This document shows positions 9,296 through 19,067 of a stretch of 64,000 nucleotides of DNA, in pieces. This DNA comes from Pseudomonadota bacterium (lineage in GTDB: Bacteria > Pseudomonadota > Gammaproteobacteria > JAADHS01): NCBI GenBank assembly GCA_021821045.1, contig JAKACW010000016.1:1-64000 (forward strand), written 5' to 3'. A program made the position numbers and the translations under genes. How positions within the stretch are numbered: the first letter of the stretch is position 1; each line of letters opens with the position of its first letter. The notes below the pieces were generated by a model. It was not told the origin of the DNA. It did no database searches and saw only the letters and a program-made list of their open reading frames with translations.

Positions 9296-9988
9296 ATGAT
9301 CGAAATAATTCCAAATTGGCATCCGATATTCGTTCACTTCAGCGTCGGATTACTGTCGATTTCTGTCGTGCTCTTTATCCTGAGCAAGTTCGTCACCCAC
9401 TGGCGGTTGGAAGACCAATGGCTGGCGACGGCCTATTGGACGTTGTGGATCGGCGTCCTGATTACGGTAGGAACCGTCATTGCCGGTTGGTACGCCATGA
9501 ACACGGTGAAGCATGACGACCCCTCGCACTTGGTGATGCTTGATCATCGATTGTGGGCGTTGGTGACGGCCGGGATATTTGCCGTCGCGGCGATTTGGGG
9601 CATCGTCCAATACAAGGCACAGTCTCGACCCGGAGCGGCGTTTCTGGTTTTGATGGTCGTCGGGCTCGTCGGTCTTGGCGGCACAGCGTGGCGCGGCGGC
9701 GAATTGGTCTTCCGTCACGGGGTGGGCGTAATGGCGCTGCCTAATCCGAGCAATCACGCGCACGCTGCCGGCACACCTGCGCACAGTCATGGCGAAGAGG
9801 CCGCGGCAGGTCATCATGATGATCTCGGCGCGGATGGCGGGCATCATGCCGACACCGCGCAAAGTCATGGGGAAATGAGTCCTGAAGCGCAGGCCCAAGG
9901 GGAAGGGGCGGTTGGCGCTGACGCGGCGGTAACGGACAGTCCCGCTCCCGCTGTCGTCGACCATCACGATGACGGTCACGCCCATTAG
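9296..9988 (+). CDS. DUF2231-family membrane protein with His-rich C-terminal tail
   Basis: The 230-residue product matches the DUF2231 family of predicted inner-membrane proteins, beginning with the typical NWHPIFVHFSVGLL. Four membrane segments are visible at about residues 11-31, 45-66, 82-101 and 108-125. The last 80 residues are hydrophilic and carry 13 histidines with many Asp/Glu (HAHAAGTPAHSHGEE, HHDDL, HHDDGHAH), a likely metal-binding tail. No biochemical function is established for the family as far as I know. Position just after the Cus pump and the His-rich tail suggest a role in copper handling, but that is inference. AGAGGA lies 6 bases before the ATG. Confidence 0.82.
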   Translation: MIEIIPNWHPIFVHFSVGLLSISVVLFILSKFVTHWRLEDQWLATAYWTLWIGVLITVGTVIAGWYAMNTVKHDDPSHLVMLDHRLWALVTAGIFAVAAIWGIVQYKAQSRPGAAFLVLMVVGLVGLGGTAWRGGELVFRHGVGVMALPNPSNHAHAAGTPAHSHGEEAAAGHHDDLGADGGHHADTAQSHGEMSPEAQAQGEGAVGADAAVTDSPAPAVVDHHDDGHAH

Positions 9989-10006
9989 CATTCTTTTCGC
10001 CACGTT

Positions 10007-10822
10007 GTGAGCTGGTGGGGCAAAGTCCTCGGCGGCACTTTCGGTTTCATGTCGGGTGGGCCGCTCGGCGCCATGCTTGGCGCCGCACTGGGCCACGTTT
10101 TCGACAAAGGGTTAAAAGCCCAGCGGGCGTCTGATCAACCGTTCTCGGGACGCCAGCAAGAGCGGACTCAGGCGGCATTTTTCACCGCGTTGTTCTCGAT
10201 CATGGGCCATGTGGCAAAGGCGGACGGTCGCGTGAGCGCCGACGAAATCGCCCTGGCCGAAGCGGTCATGGCCCGCATGGCCCTCACGCCCGACAAACGG
10301 CGCGTGGCGATGAATCTATTCAACGAAGGCAAGCGGGCGGATTTTCCTCTCGATCAAGTCATCGATGAGTTCAATGCGTTGTGCGGCAGGCAGCGCGCCA
10401 TCAAACGCATGTTTATCGAGATTCTCCTGAGCGCGGCGTTTGCTGACGACCGGCTCGATCACGCCGAGAATACGGTGATCGAATACGTCGCCAAGCGCAT
10501 TGGTTTCAGCGCAGTGGAATACCGAGCCGCGGTGGCCATGATCACGGCGGCGCGGGATTTCTTTTCACGGCACGGCCCGCGAGGTGCGGGAGCTGCTCCG
10601 CCTGGGCCCGAAGCGGTCAACCGGGACTATACAGTCTTGGGCATCGAGCCCGCAGCGAGTAATGACGAAGTCAAGCGCGCTTATCGCCGGCTGATGAATC
10701 AACATCATCCGGACAAGTTGGTGTCGAAGGGGATGCCCGAGGAAATGGTGCAGGTGGCTACCGAAAGAACGCGCGAAATCCGGGCCGCGTATGATCGAAT
10801 ACGGAAAATCCGCGGCATGTAG
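10007..10822 (+). CDS. djlA: Membrane-anchored DnaJ-like co-chaperone DjlA
   Basis: DjlA is a type III J-domain protein of the inner membrane that stimulates DnaK. The 271-residue product has the same length as E. coli DjlA. Its N-terminal Gly-rich membrane segment (about 6-30, GGTFGFMSGGPLGAMLGAAL) matches the dimerising transmembrane region of the family. A TerB-like helical domain spans about 55-185, and a J-domain spans 207-271 with the catalytic tripeptide H234-P-D236. The start is GTG (MSWWGK, compare MQYWGK in E. coli); there is no good ribosome-binding site. It stands 18 bases after the DUF2231 gene on the same strand, so read-through is possible, but function does not link them. Confidence 0.93.
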   Translation: MSWWGKVLGGTFGFMSGGPLGAMLGAALGHVFDKGLKAQRASDQPFSGRQQERTQAAFFTALFSIMGHVAKADGRVSADEIALAEAVMARMALTPDKRRVAMNLFNEGKRADFPLDQVIDEFNALCGRQRAIKRMFIEILLSAAFADDRLDHAENTVIEYVAKRIGFSAVEYRAAVAMITAARDFFSRHGPRGAGAAPPGPEAVNRDYTVLGIEPAASNDEVKRAYRRLMNQHHPDKLVSKGMPEEMVQVATERTREIRAAYDRIRKIRGM

Positions 10823-10906
10823 ATCGGCCACCCGATCCGTGCGACAAAGATGCGGCCCTGCCCATTCTGTTAAAATCGATCGCGGCAACCAGGAACCTCC
10901 TTATTT

Positions 10907-11539
10907 ATGGCTTCACCACCCAGTCGCAGATCGACGATGACCCTCTTTTCCAGTGCGACGGATCCGTCGAGTCATCGGGTGCGCATCGTTCTGCGCGAAA
11001 AGAATATCCCGGCGGACGTGGTCGTGATCGGCGATAACGATCCCTTGCCCGAGGATGTTTTGGAGATCAATCCCTATCGGTCTCTGCCGACGTTGATCGA
11101 CCGCGATCTGGCGATCTACAGCGCGCCGATCGTGATGGAGTTTTTCGACGAACGTTATCCCCATCCGCCGCTGCTGCCCATCGATCCCATCGGGCGGGCG
11201 CGCAGCCGGGTGTTGTTGTATCGAATCGAGCGCGACTGGTACAGCGCGATTGACGCCATTACCGGCCCGGATGAAGCCATGGCCCAAGATGCGCGTGCGA
11301 TGTTGCGGGACAGCCTGCACTCCATCGCACCCATGTTCGACGAAAAGCCGTATTTCATGAGCGATGAGTTCAGCATGGTGGACTGCAGCATCGCCCCGAT
11401 TCTCTGGCGCTTGGGCGTATACGGCATTAAACTTGACCCTCACGCCAAGCCATTGCGACGCTACGCGCAACGGCTGTTCGCCCGGGACGGTTTCAAGAAG
11501 AGTCTCACCGATGCTGAGCGGGAGTTTGGGCTGGACTGA
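10907..11539 (+). CDS. sspA: Stringent starvation protein A
   Basis: SspA is a glutathione S-transferase-fold protein without known transferase activity. It binds RNA polymerase and modulates transcription during starvation and acid stress. The 210-residue product starts MASPPSRRSTMTLFSS, aligning with the E. coli start MAVAANKRSVMTLFSG, which supports the ATG at 10907 over the internal one at 10937. The thioredoxin-like half (1-90) and helical half (95-205) are both complete. AGGAACC precedes the start. sspB follows 5 bases after the stop, the standard sspAB operon. Confidence 0.94.
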   Translation: MASPPSRRSTMTLFSSATDPSSHRVRIVLREKNIPADVVVIGDNDPLPEDVLEINPYRSLPTLIDRDLAIYSAPIVMEFFDERYPHPPLLPIDPIGRARSRVLLYRIERDWYSAIDAITGPDEAMAQDARAMLRDSLHSIAPMFDEKPYFMSDEFSMVDCSIAPILWRLGVYGIKLDPHAKPLRRYAQRLFARDGFKKSLTDAEREFGLD

Positions 11540-11544
11540 TCGAA

Positions 11545-11925
11545 ATGGAACAAATGAATTCCTCCAAACCCTATCTTATTCGTGCCATTCACGAATGGAT
11601 CGTCGACAATGGCCTGACGCCCTATCTGCTGGTGGATGCCACGGTAAGCAATGTAAGCGTTCCCCAGCAGCATATTTCGGACAACAAGATTATTCTCAAC
11701 GTGAGTCCACGAGCGACCCATGGGTTGTCCATAACCAATGAGTGGATCCAGTTCAGCGCCCGATTCAGCGGCGCGTCGATGAACGTGAGTTTCCCGCCCG
11801 GCGCCGTGTTGGCGATCTACGCCCGCGAAAACGGGCAAGGCATGATCTTCGAGAAAGACGACGGTGAGCCGACGCCGCCGGAACCGGACAAACCCGCCCG
11901 GCCGCAACTCAAGGTCGTGAAATAA
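11545..11925 (+). CDS. sspB: ClpXP adaptor SspB
   Basis: SspB tethers SsrA-tagged and other substrates to the ClpXP protease. The folded substrate-binding domain (about residues 7-105, including LAIYARENG) is well conserved. A short acidic/proline-rich linker follows, and then the ClpX-binding tail RPQLKVVK, equivalent to RPALRVVK in E. coli. The linker is shorter than in E. coli, giving 126 residues against about 165. It forms an operon with sspA. A second ATG three codons in is an alternative start. Confidence 0.95.
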   Translation: MEQMNSSKPYLIRAIHEWIVDNGLTPYLLVDATVSNVSVPQQHISDNKIILNVSPRATHGLSITNEWIQFSARFSGASMNVSFPPGAVLAIYARENGQGMIFEKDDGEPTPPEPDKPARPQLKVVK

Positions 11926-11943
11926 TGGGGTGTCAGGCCTCCG

Positions 11944-12447
11944 ATGATCGAAATTATTCAAGATGACATTACCCGGCTTGGCGTCGATGCCATTGTCAAC
12001 GCCGCCAACCGTTCATTGTTGGGCGGCGGCGGGGTCGACGGTGCGATTCACCGCGCCGCGGGGTCCGATTTGCTTAAAGCGTGCGAGCGTCTTGGGGGAT
12101 GTGAAACCGGCGATGCGAAGATCACGCCTGGTTTCAATCTGCCGGCCAAATGGGTGATTCACACTGTCGGGCCCGTGTGGCAAGGCGGTCAGCATGGCGA
12201 GCCCGACCTGCTTGCGCGCTGCTATCGACGCAGTTTCGAGCTGGCACGGGAGCATGGCGTGCGCAGCATCGCGTTTCCCGCCATCAGCACCGGTGTTTAT
12301 GGTTATCCCAAGAACGATGCCGCGCGAATCGCGCTTTCCGTGATGATTCAGCGCGAGGGTGCATTCGACCGCGTTGTCGCGTGTTGCCATTCCGCGGGTG
12401 ATCGCGCGCTTTACGAAAAGACACTCGCCGATTTGCGCTCGCATTGA
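11944..12447 (+). CDS. Macro-domain O-acetyl-ADP-ribose deacetylase (YmdB-like)
   Basis: This 167-residue protein is a single macro domain of the MacroD/YmdB class, which removes ADP-ribose-linked acetyl groups and can reverse mono-ADP-ribosylation. The active-site motif [20 protein letters not shown] is intact, with Asn22 and Asp32 equivalent to N25 and D35 of E. coli YmdB. The second ADP-ribose loop reads ISTGVYGYP. It lies 18 bases after sspB on the same strand and may be cotranscribed. No ADP-ribosyltransferase partner is seen nearby. Confidence 0.92.
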   Translation: MIEIIQDDITRLGVDAIVNAANRSLLGGGGVDGAIHRAAGSDLLKACERLGGCETGDAKITPGFNLPAKWVIHTVGPVWQGGQHGEPDLLARCYRRSFELAREHGVRSIAFPAISTGVYGYPKNDAARIALSVMIQREGAFDRVVACCHSAGDRALYEKTLADLRSH

Positions 12448-12464
12448 GCGACGAGCGCATTGTT

Positions 12465-13118
12465 TCATTCTTTCCAATGCGGCGGATAAGCCTTGTCAAA
12501 ACACGGCAGCCCCTCGATCTTTCTCATCCATGATTTGATCGCGGGCGTCAGCAGCGGCGAAAAGCCTAGGTCAGGCTTGCGCCGTTCGAGTCGCACGCCC
12601 ATCGCGACGTAGGGGTAGAGGGTAAAGTCGGCGGCGGAAATCTGCTCGTCGACGAAACCGCCGTCGACCCAGGCTTCGATGACTTCGAGTTCCTTGGCAG
12701 CGGTGTTGACGAACTGAGCGATCTTCCGCTGATCCCAGTCCGCTTCCTTCTTGAACAGCAGTTGTCCCACAATGCGCTCGATAGCGTTGCCAAAGTACTC
12801 GTCGATTTCGCGAATCTTGCGGCGAACCGTCGCGCGCTGCTTCAAGTCCTTCGGGAAGAGTGCGGTTTGCGGGGTCGCCGGCGGAAAGCGCTCGTCCAGA
12901 TACTCCATGATCGCCGCCGATTCCCACAATGCAAAATCGCCGTCGGTAATGGCCGGCACTTTTCCGCGCGGATTGACGGCGAGAAACGCCGGCTTGCTCA
13001 TGTCCTTTTCACTGAACGACAGCATCTTGAGTTCATAGGGGATCTGCTTATGTTCCAGCGCGAGCCAGACACGCCAGACGTAGGGAGAGCCGGAGCCGCA
13101 ATAAAACTGAATGGTCAT
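12465..13118 (-). CDS. Glutathione S-transferase family protein
   Basis: The 217-residue product has an N-terminal thioredoxin-like domain (about 1-80, with the cis-proline segment GKVPAITDGDFALWESAAIMEYL) and a C-terminal all-helical domain. These are the hallmarks of cytosolic GSTs. The start of the protein (QFYCGSGSPYVWRVW) places a serine or cysteine in the usual catalytic region. The substrate is unknown. It converges with the macro-domain gene and stands 27 bases downstream of the oxidase gene on the same strand, so it may belong to the lpoA-to-oxidase transcript. Confidence 0.88.
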   Translation of the reverse strand: MTIQFYCGSGSPYVWRVWLALEHKQIPYELKMLSFSEKDMSKPAFLAVNPRGKVPAITDGDFALWESAAIMEYLDERFPPATPQTALFPKDLKQRATVRRKIREIDEYFGNAIERIVGQLLFKKEADWDQRKIAQFVNTAAKELEVIEAWVDGGFVDEQISAADFTLYPYVAMGVRLERRKPDLGFSPLLTPAIKSWMRKIEGLPCFDKAYPPHWKE

Positions 13119-13144
13119 GTCGCGATCCTCGATCTGCTTTCACG

Positions 13145-14530
13145 CTAGGCGGGTTTAAGCGGCAACAGCTTGCCCGGATTGAGAATCCCGTTGGGATCGA
13201 ATTGCGCCTTGATGCGGCGCATCATTTCCAGCGTGGCCGGCGTGATCTCCCGCGCGATGAAATCCCGCTTCTCCAAACCCACTCCATGCTCGCCGGACAA
13301 GGTGCCGCCCAATTTCAACACCAGGGTGAAGATCTCGTCGAGACAGCGGTGCGCCGCCTCGAGCGCGCCTGGTTTAAACGGGTCGACCAGCAAGTTGACA
13401 TGAATGTTGCCATTGCCCGCGTGGCCGAAGTTGACGATGGCGATGTCGTGGCGCAGTCCGAGGGCGTTGGTTTGAGCGATAAACTCGGGCATGGCGCCGA
13501 TCGGGACAACGACGTCCTCATTGATTTTTTTCGGCGCGACGTGACGCAGGGCGGGCGACAGCGCCTTGCGCGTGGTCCACAGGGCGTCGGCCTCTTCCTT
13601 GGTGCGTGCTTGCCTTAGTTCGAGCAGACCTTCGCCGCGGACCGCTTCGCTGACGCGCGCGACCGATTGTTCGATGCCGTTGGTCAGCCCATCGACCTCG
13701 ATCATGAGCAGCGCGCCGGCTTTTTCGGGGAGCCGCGCCGGCGAATAATTGCGAATCATGTCGATGGCGCTCTTGTCCATGAACTCCAGCGCGCAAGGGA
13801 TGACCGGTTGGGTCATGATGCGCGTCACAGCCCGCGTCGCGTCATCCACGGTGGCGTAAACGGCTTGCAGGGTTTGAATGGTTTCCGGCGCGGGTGTGAG
13901 CTTCAGCGTGGCTTCGGTGATGATGGCCAGCGTGCCCTCGGAGCCGATCAACAGCCGCGTGAGATCGTAACCGACCACGCCTTTGGTGGTGTAGACGCCC
14001 GTTTTCAAGTCATCGCCGCCGCCGGTGACCGCGCGCAGGCCCAAGGTGTTTTCCCGCGGGGTGCCGTACTTGACGGCGCGCGGACCGGCGGAGTTGTAGG
14101 CCAGGTTGCCGCCGACGGTGCAAAACGCCGCGCTCGTTGGATCGGGGGGCCAAAAGAAGCCCGTGCCGCGCGCTGCTTCTTGAACCTCCTGGTTCGTGAC
14201 GCCCGGCTCGACCACCATGACCCGGTTGTCGGGATCGAGTTGAATAACTCGGTTCATTCGCTCGAAGGACATCACGACGCCGCCGGTAATGGGAACCGTC
14301 GCGCCGGTCGTGCCCGTGCCGCGCCCGCGGGCGATGAGCGGTATGCGCATTTCGTTGCACAGGCGGGTGACGGTGAGCACGTGGTCGCGATGGGTGGGGA
14401 AGACGACGGCGTCGGGCGGCGCGTGCTGGCGGCTGTTGTCGTAGCCGTAGGGCCAGCAGTCGCCCGGGTGATGCAGAACCCGCTCTTCGCCCAAATAGCG
14501 AATCAGCGCCTGGTGCAACGGGGTTGTCAT
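13145..14530 (-). CDS. FAD-linked oxidase, glycolate oxidase subunit GlcD-like
   Basis: This 461-residue flavoenzyme belongs to the FAD/FMN-binding PCMH oxidase family that includes GlcD and D-lactate dehydrogenases. The FAD-binding half contains ARGRGTGTTGATVP and YNSAGPRAVKYGTPRENTLG. The C-terminal half carries the metal/substrate motif FGHAGNGNIHVN and the family signature SGEHGVGLEKRDF. No glcE or glcF partner is adjacent, so it may act alone as a D-2-hydroxyacid dehydrogenase feeding electrons to the respiratory chain. The start at 14530 (MTTPLHQALIRYLG) matches family starts; the open frame continues upstream only as an overlap with dolP. It begins 11 bases after dolP and is probably cotranscribed. 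Confidence 0.88.
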   Translation of the reverse strand: MTTPLHQALIRYLGEERVLHHPGDCWPYGYDNSRQHAPPDAVVFPTHRDHVLTVTRLCNEMRIPLIARGRGTGTTGATVPITGGVVMSFERMNRVIQLDPDNRVMVVEPGVTNQEVQEAARGTGFFWPPDPTSAAFCTVGGNLAYNSAGPRAVKYGTPRENTLGLRAVTGGGDDLKTGVYTTKGVVGYDLTRLLIGSEGTLAIITEATLKLTPAPETIQTLQAVYATVDDATRAVTRIMTQPVIPCALEFMDKSAIDMIRNYSPARLPEKAGALLMIEVDGLTNGIEQSVARVSEAVRGEGLLELRQARTKEEADALWTTRKALSPALRHVAPKKINEDVVVPIGAMPEFIAQTNALGLRHDIAIVNFGHAGNGNIHVNLLVDPFKPGALEAAHRCLDEIFTLVLKLGGTLSGEHGVGLEKRDFIAREITPATLEMMRRIKAQFDPNGILNPGKLLPLKPA

Positions 14531-14541
14531 GAGGGGCAAGA

Positions 14542-15128
14542 CTAATCGGTGTACTCGAAAGCCTTGACGACTTTTGTCACGCCTTCGACTTTGGACGCGG
14601 TTTCCGCGGCGATCTGGCCTTGTTTGCGGGACACGACCCCCAGCAGATACACGATGGTGTTCGATGTCACGACTTTGATGCTCAAGGCGTTGATGTCCTT
14701 GGTGCCAACCAACGCGGATTTGACCTTGGTGGTCAGCCAGCTGTCGTAGTTGCGCGCCTTCAGGGGCAGAGGTCCGGCGATTTGGACTTCGTTGTAGACC
14801 TTCTTGGCTTTTTTGTCCTCGCGGGCGATGTTGAACACGCGGGAGCGCAGGTCCGCAGTCGGCGCCTCGCCGGTCAGCAAGACCATCAGGTTGTAACTTG
14901 TCACGCTGATATTGGTTTTGGATGCGAGCGTTTGATCGCTGGCGATCGCGTTGGCGATCCGGAATTCTATGGCCTGGTCCTCGACGATGGTGCCCGTCGT
15001 GCGGGTGTCCGAGGCTACGGAGGCCGCGCCTGCCGCGCCGCCTGCCACAACGACGCCGGCGCAACCATTGAGGTTGACGCAGAGCGCGCCTAGCAGGCAC
15101 GCAGTCAGTGTCGCCATGCGGTGGGGCA

Positions 15129-15129
<1 letters not shown>
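14542..15129 (-). CDS. dolP: Outer-membrane lipoprotein with two BON domains (DolP/YraP-like)
   Basis: DolP is an outer-membrane lipoprotein that supports envelope integrity and localises to division sites by binding anionic phospholipid. The product starts MPHRMATLTACLLGALCVNL and reaches a lipobox ending NGC, so it should be lipidated. Two BON domains follow (about residues 35-105 and 115-190), as in E. coli DolP. The start overlaps the diaA stop by one base (TGATG), with GGAGAA upstream, arguing for coupled translation. The gene sits in the conserved order lpoA-yraN-diaA-dolP. Confidence 0.92.
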
Positions 15130-15731
<602 letters not shown>

Positions 15732-15747
15732 TCAACTGTCATCCGGG

Positions 15748-16107
15748 TCAAATATCGTCGGCGGTAAATGCGCGCGGTAGCCAAGTGAGGTCCTCTGGAG
15801 ATTGCCCGTCTACGGCGACGACATCGAACCTGCAGGTCATGCGCCGATCGAGACGCGTCCTCTGCAAGTAGTGTTGGGCGGCCCGAACAATCTTGCGTCG
15901 CTTATGGCGGTCGATGGAGTCCAGTCCGGTGCCATAGCGGTTTGGCGCCCGATATCTTACCTCGACAAACACCAAAGTTTCATCTTGGCGCATGATCAAA
16001 TCGATTTCGCCGCACTTGGTTCGGTAGTTTCGCTCGACCAGATGCAATCCCTGGCGTTCCAGGTGGAACAGCGCGACGTCCTCGTAGGCGGTGCCTTTAT
16101 CTCGCAC
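15748..16107 (-). CDS. yraN: YraN family (UPF0102) nuclease-fold protein
   Basis: The 119-residue product is a small protein of the UPF0102 family, which has a restriction-endonuclease-like fold. The core signature GEIDLIMRQDETLVFVEVRYR is intact, including the D-ExK-like acidic residues. The start is GTG, forced by an in-frame TGA three codons upstream, with GAGGAA about 9 bases away. Its cellular role is not settled; a link to DNA processing has been proposed for the family. It stands between lpoA and diaA as in E. coli. Confidence 0.92.
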   Translation of the reverse strand: MRDKGTAYEDVALFHLERQGLHLVERNYRTKCGEIDLIMRQDETLVFVEVRYRAPNRYGTGLDSIDRHKRRKIVRAAQHYLQRTRLDRRMTCRFDVVAVDGQSPEDLTWLPRAFTADDI

Positions 16108-16138
16108 GCGTCGTCATTCCTCGCGGGGTGAAGAAAAA

Positions 16139-18097
16139 TCAAAGCGCCGATTCATCGTCGCTAGGCGACTGCGCCGGCGCTTCGGCCGCGGGGCTGTCGG
16201 CCGGTACGGGTCTGCCGTTGACAAACTTTGCCCACACCAGTTGGCGCCGAAAGTGTCCATATTCGTTAATCGACAGATATCCGGTCTGACCCTGGTGCGT
16301 TTGGAAAGGATAGGCGCTCAGGCGGCGCAAGTGAGGGATGATGTTAAAGCTGTCGGCTCCCAGCGCGTACAGTCGTTTGTAAACGGGAGCGGCCTTGGGG
16401 AACTGGGTTTCTATGGCCCGCCATAACTGGACGGCGTCGGCGTCGGGGTTGATCGTCCATGGCATGTCGCAGAACACAACGTCATCCATGTCGCGATCGC
16501 GGGCGGCGTCGATCGAACCGGTGAAAACGTGGGACGTGCCGTAGATTTGCAGGTCCGCGGCATAGAAAAACTTCAACTGCGGTCTGATCTGGCGCGCTTG
16601 ATGAGGCAGGGCGGCGATGAAGATGAAATCGACGTCTTTGCGCCGGCGCGGCTCGAATTTCACGGTTTGGCCGATGACGGCTCGGATGTCCTGCGCGCGC
16701 GCCCGGCTTTCATCGATGCTCAGCAGTTGCTGCAAGGGGTCTGAAAAATCGTTGGCGTTGGCGGGATAGCTTTGCACTTCGATGGTGCTTCCGCCCAATT
16801 GCTCCCAGTTCGAACGAAACGCGGCGACGATGCGCGCGCCCCAGCTTCCCTCCGGCACCAGGGCGATGGCTTGGTTGTTGCCATCGAGCCAAGCCCGCTC
16901 TGCAACTTGCCTTGCCTCGTCTTCGGGCGCCAAGCCGAACTGATACAAATTGGCCGCGCTGGGGCCTTCAGTTGCGGCGTAGTTCAGCCCTAGCGTAGGC
17001 ACCGGGAGGCGCTCGGCCGTCGCGAGCGTGCTCACGCTTTCCTTGCTCAGCGGGCCGATAATGAATTCCGCACCGTCTTGAACCGCTTGGTCATATGCGC
17101 GCAGCGTTTGCTCGACGAGTTCGCCGGTGTCGTACACGCGGACCAGCGGCGTGTAGTCACGGTTGGCGCGAGCGAAGAATGCGGCGAGAAAGCCGTCGCG
17201 CACCGCCGTCCCGGATGGCGCGAACGCTCCGGATTCCGGCAGCAGCAGCGCGATCTGCTTTGGCGCATACGTTTGATCCCCCTGCAGCGCCAGGACGGAC
17301 TGGATGAGTTCTTCCGTCGCAGGGTGCAGCGGATACCGGTCGCGCCACGTCTGGATTTCCTTGCTCAACTGGATGGTCGGCAACTCGAAGCTTTTGGCCA
17401 GATGAGCAAGCACCAGCCAGCCGCTCTCCGTATCGTCCTGCGCCTGTTGCGCAAGCTGTTGCAGCTCAGTGTCGTCATAGCGCATCAGCATGTTCCACAG
17501 CCGACTTTGGTTCACGTGAATCTCAGGCAGATCCTTGAGCGCGGGCCGGTACGCAATGTAGTCGCGCAGCGCGGCGAGGGCGTCGTTTCGTTGGGTGTTG
17601 ACCTCGGCGCGCAGTTGATAAAAGTCGATAAGAACATCATCCGGGATTGCGGCGGCGGACGGTGACTCGGCCAGCAGGCCATACGCTTCATCAAGCTTGC
17701 TTTGCTGCAGCGCTATCTTCGCCAGCAGTGTCCGGTGACGCACGGCAAGCGCAGTCGGCAATCCACTGGAGGGAATGACGCGCGCCGCGCGGTCGGCTTG
17801 TTCGATGAAATTGCCGCGCAGCAAGGTTGCGGCGGCGTGCAGGAGGTAATCCTCCTTGAGCGGCGAATCGGCGGCATCGGCTAAGCGGTAGTATTCCCGC
17901 GCCGCGGCCTGGAAGTCGCCCCGGCTTTCCGCTTCCATGGCGCTCGGAGATCGGGTGTCGACGACGACTTTGGCTTGCGGCGCCGCTTCGGGCATTTTCC
18001 GTACTTTACCTGGCACGTCTTTGCCCGTCGTGCAGGCGGTCATGAAGCCGGCTACGGCAACGGCGGCGACCAGATTGCGCAACATGACTCCATTCAT
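16139..18097 (-). CDS. lpoA: Penicillin-binding protein activator LpoA
   Basis: LpoA is an outer-membrane lipoprotein that reaches through the periplasm to stimulate the transpeptidase of PBP1A. The 652-residue product has a lipoprotein signal (VAGFMTAC, acylated Cys near residue 22), an N-terminal TPR-like helical half (about 40-250), and a C-terminal periplasmic-binding-protein-like domain of the LppC family (about 270-610). Length is close to the E. coli protein. Another ATG four codons in, preceded by GGAG, could be the start. LpoA is confined to gammaproteobacteria, which supports the taxonomic reading. It diverges from rsmI across 117 bases and heads the yraN-diaA-dolP run. Confidence 0.92.
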   Translation of the reverse strand: MNGVMLRNLVAAVAVAGFMTACTTGKDVPGKVRKMPEAAPQAKVVVDTRSPSAMEAESRGDFQAAAREYYRLADAADSPLKEDYLLHAAATLLRGNFIEQADRAARVIPSSGLPTALAVRHRTLLAKIALQQSKLDEAYGLLAESPSAAAIPDDVLIDFYQLRAEVNTQRNDALAALRDYIAYRPALKDLPEIHVNQSRLWNMLMRYDDTELQQLAQQAQDDTESGWLVLAHLAKSFELPTIQLSKEIQTWRDRYPLHPATEELIQSVLALQGDQTYAPKQIALLLPESGAFAPSGTAVRDGFLAAFFARANRDYTPLVRVYDTGELVEQTLRAYDQAVQDGAEFIIGPLSKESVSTLATAERLPVPTLGLNYAATEGPSAANLYQFGLAPEDEARQVAERAWLDGNNQAIALVPEGSWGARIVAAFRSNWEQLGGSTIEVQSYPANANDFSDPLQQLLSIDESRARAQDIRAVIGQTVKFEPRRRKDVDFIFIAALPHQARQIRPQLKFFYAADLQIYGTSHVFTGSIDAARDRDMDDVVFCDMPWTINPDADAVQLWRAIETQFPKAAPVYKRLYALGADSFNIIPHLRRLSAYPFQTHQGQTGYLSINEYGHFRRQLVWAKFVNGRPVPADSPAAEAPAQSPSDDESAL

Positions 18098-18214
18098 CCC
18101 TGTCTCTCTCGCTCCCGATCGGTAGTGCGGTTACTATTGTGTGTGACAACAGCGCCCTTATTCTAAACCACGAATTGACCCAATGCGCACAAAATATCGA
18201 AAAAACGGTCGCTT

Positions 18215-19063
18215 ATGACTGTCGGCACGCTATTTGTCGTTGCTACGCCCATTGGCAACTTGGGTGATATCAGCCGGCGCGCCGTCGAAACGCTGGGCAA
18301 GGTTGAGGTGATTGCCGCCGAAGACACCCGGGTGACCAAACGGCTGCTGGGGCATCTCGGATTGGCGACCCACTGTCTGGCCTTGCACGATCACAACGAG
18401 CGCGAAGTGGTGCCCAGGCTGATCGAGCGTATGGGCCGCGGGGAGTCGGTGGCTCTGGTCAGTGATGCCGGTACCCCGTTAATCAGCGATCCGGGTTTTC
18501 TGTTGATCAATGCCGCCTATGAGAACGCGATACCGGTTGTCGCCGTGCCCGGTCCGAGCGCATTGAGCGCCGCTTTGTCAATCGCTGGAATGCCGGTGGA
18601 TCGCTTCGCATTCGAGGGTTTCCTGCCCGCCAAGCCGGGAGAGCGCAAACGCCGTTTGGAAGGTTTGGCGGCGGAGTCTCGCACTCTAGTGTTCTACGAG
18701 TCGTCGCACCGCATCATGGCCATGCTCGAGGATCTCGATCTTGTGCTGGGCCCGCAGCGCCAAATCGCTCTGGCGCATGAGTTGACCAAGGTTCACGAGT
18801 CCGTCGAACGCGGTACGGCCAAACAGGTTTTGGCGTGGCTGCGCGAAGACCTCAATCGAACCAAAGGCGAGTTCGTTGCCGTCGTCGCCGGTGCGCCGAC
18901 TGTTTCTCATGACGCCCGGCAAAGCGATGCCGTGTTGTCCGTCTTGTTGGAGTTTTTGCCAACTAACCAAGCAGTTGCGGCGGCGGGAAGGCTTACCGGG
19001 GAAAAGCGGAATGCACTCTACCAGCGGGCCCTCGAACTGCAAAAACACCAAACTGATTCGTGA
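18215..19063 (+). CDS. rsmI: 16S rRNA 2'-O-ribose C1402 methyltransferase
   Basis: RsmI uses S-adenosylmethionine to methylate the ribose of C1402 in the 16S rRNA decoding centre. The 282-residue product shows the family landmarks VATPIGNLGDISRRA at the N-terminus, AAEDTR, SDAGTPLISDPG and VPGPSALSAALSIAGMP. Length is normal. It diverges from lpoA, the usual arrangement, and its last codons carry the extended -10 promoter of the RNase P RNA gene. Confidence 0.96.
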   Translation: MTVGTLFVVATPIGNLGDISRRAVETLGKVEVIAAEDTRVTKRLLGHLGLATHCLALHDHNEREVVPRLIERMGRGESVALVSDAGTPLISDPGFLLINAAYENAIPVVAVPGPSALSAALSIAGMPVDRFAFEGFLPAKPGERKRRLEGLAAESRTLVFYESSHRIMAMLEDLDLVLGPQRQIALAHELTKVHESVERGTAKQVLAWLREDLNRTKGEFVAVVAGAPTVSHDARQSDAVLSVLLEFLPTNQAVAAAGRLTGEKRNALYQRALELQKHQTDS

Positions 19064-19067
19064 AGGC

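Noticed and set aside
14531-15100. N-terminal extension of the GlcD-like oxidase
   Set aside because: The open frame runs opposite codon logic through dolP and gives Arg/Gln-rich sequence without family similarity; the oxidase starts at 14530.
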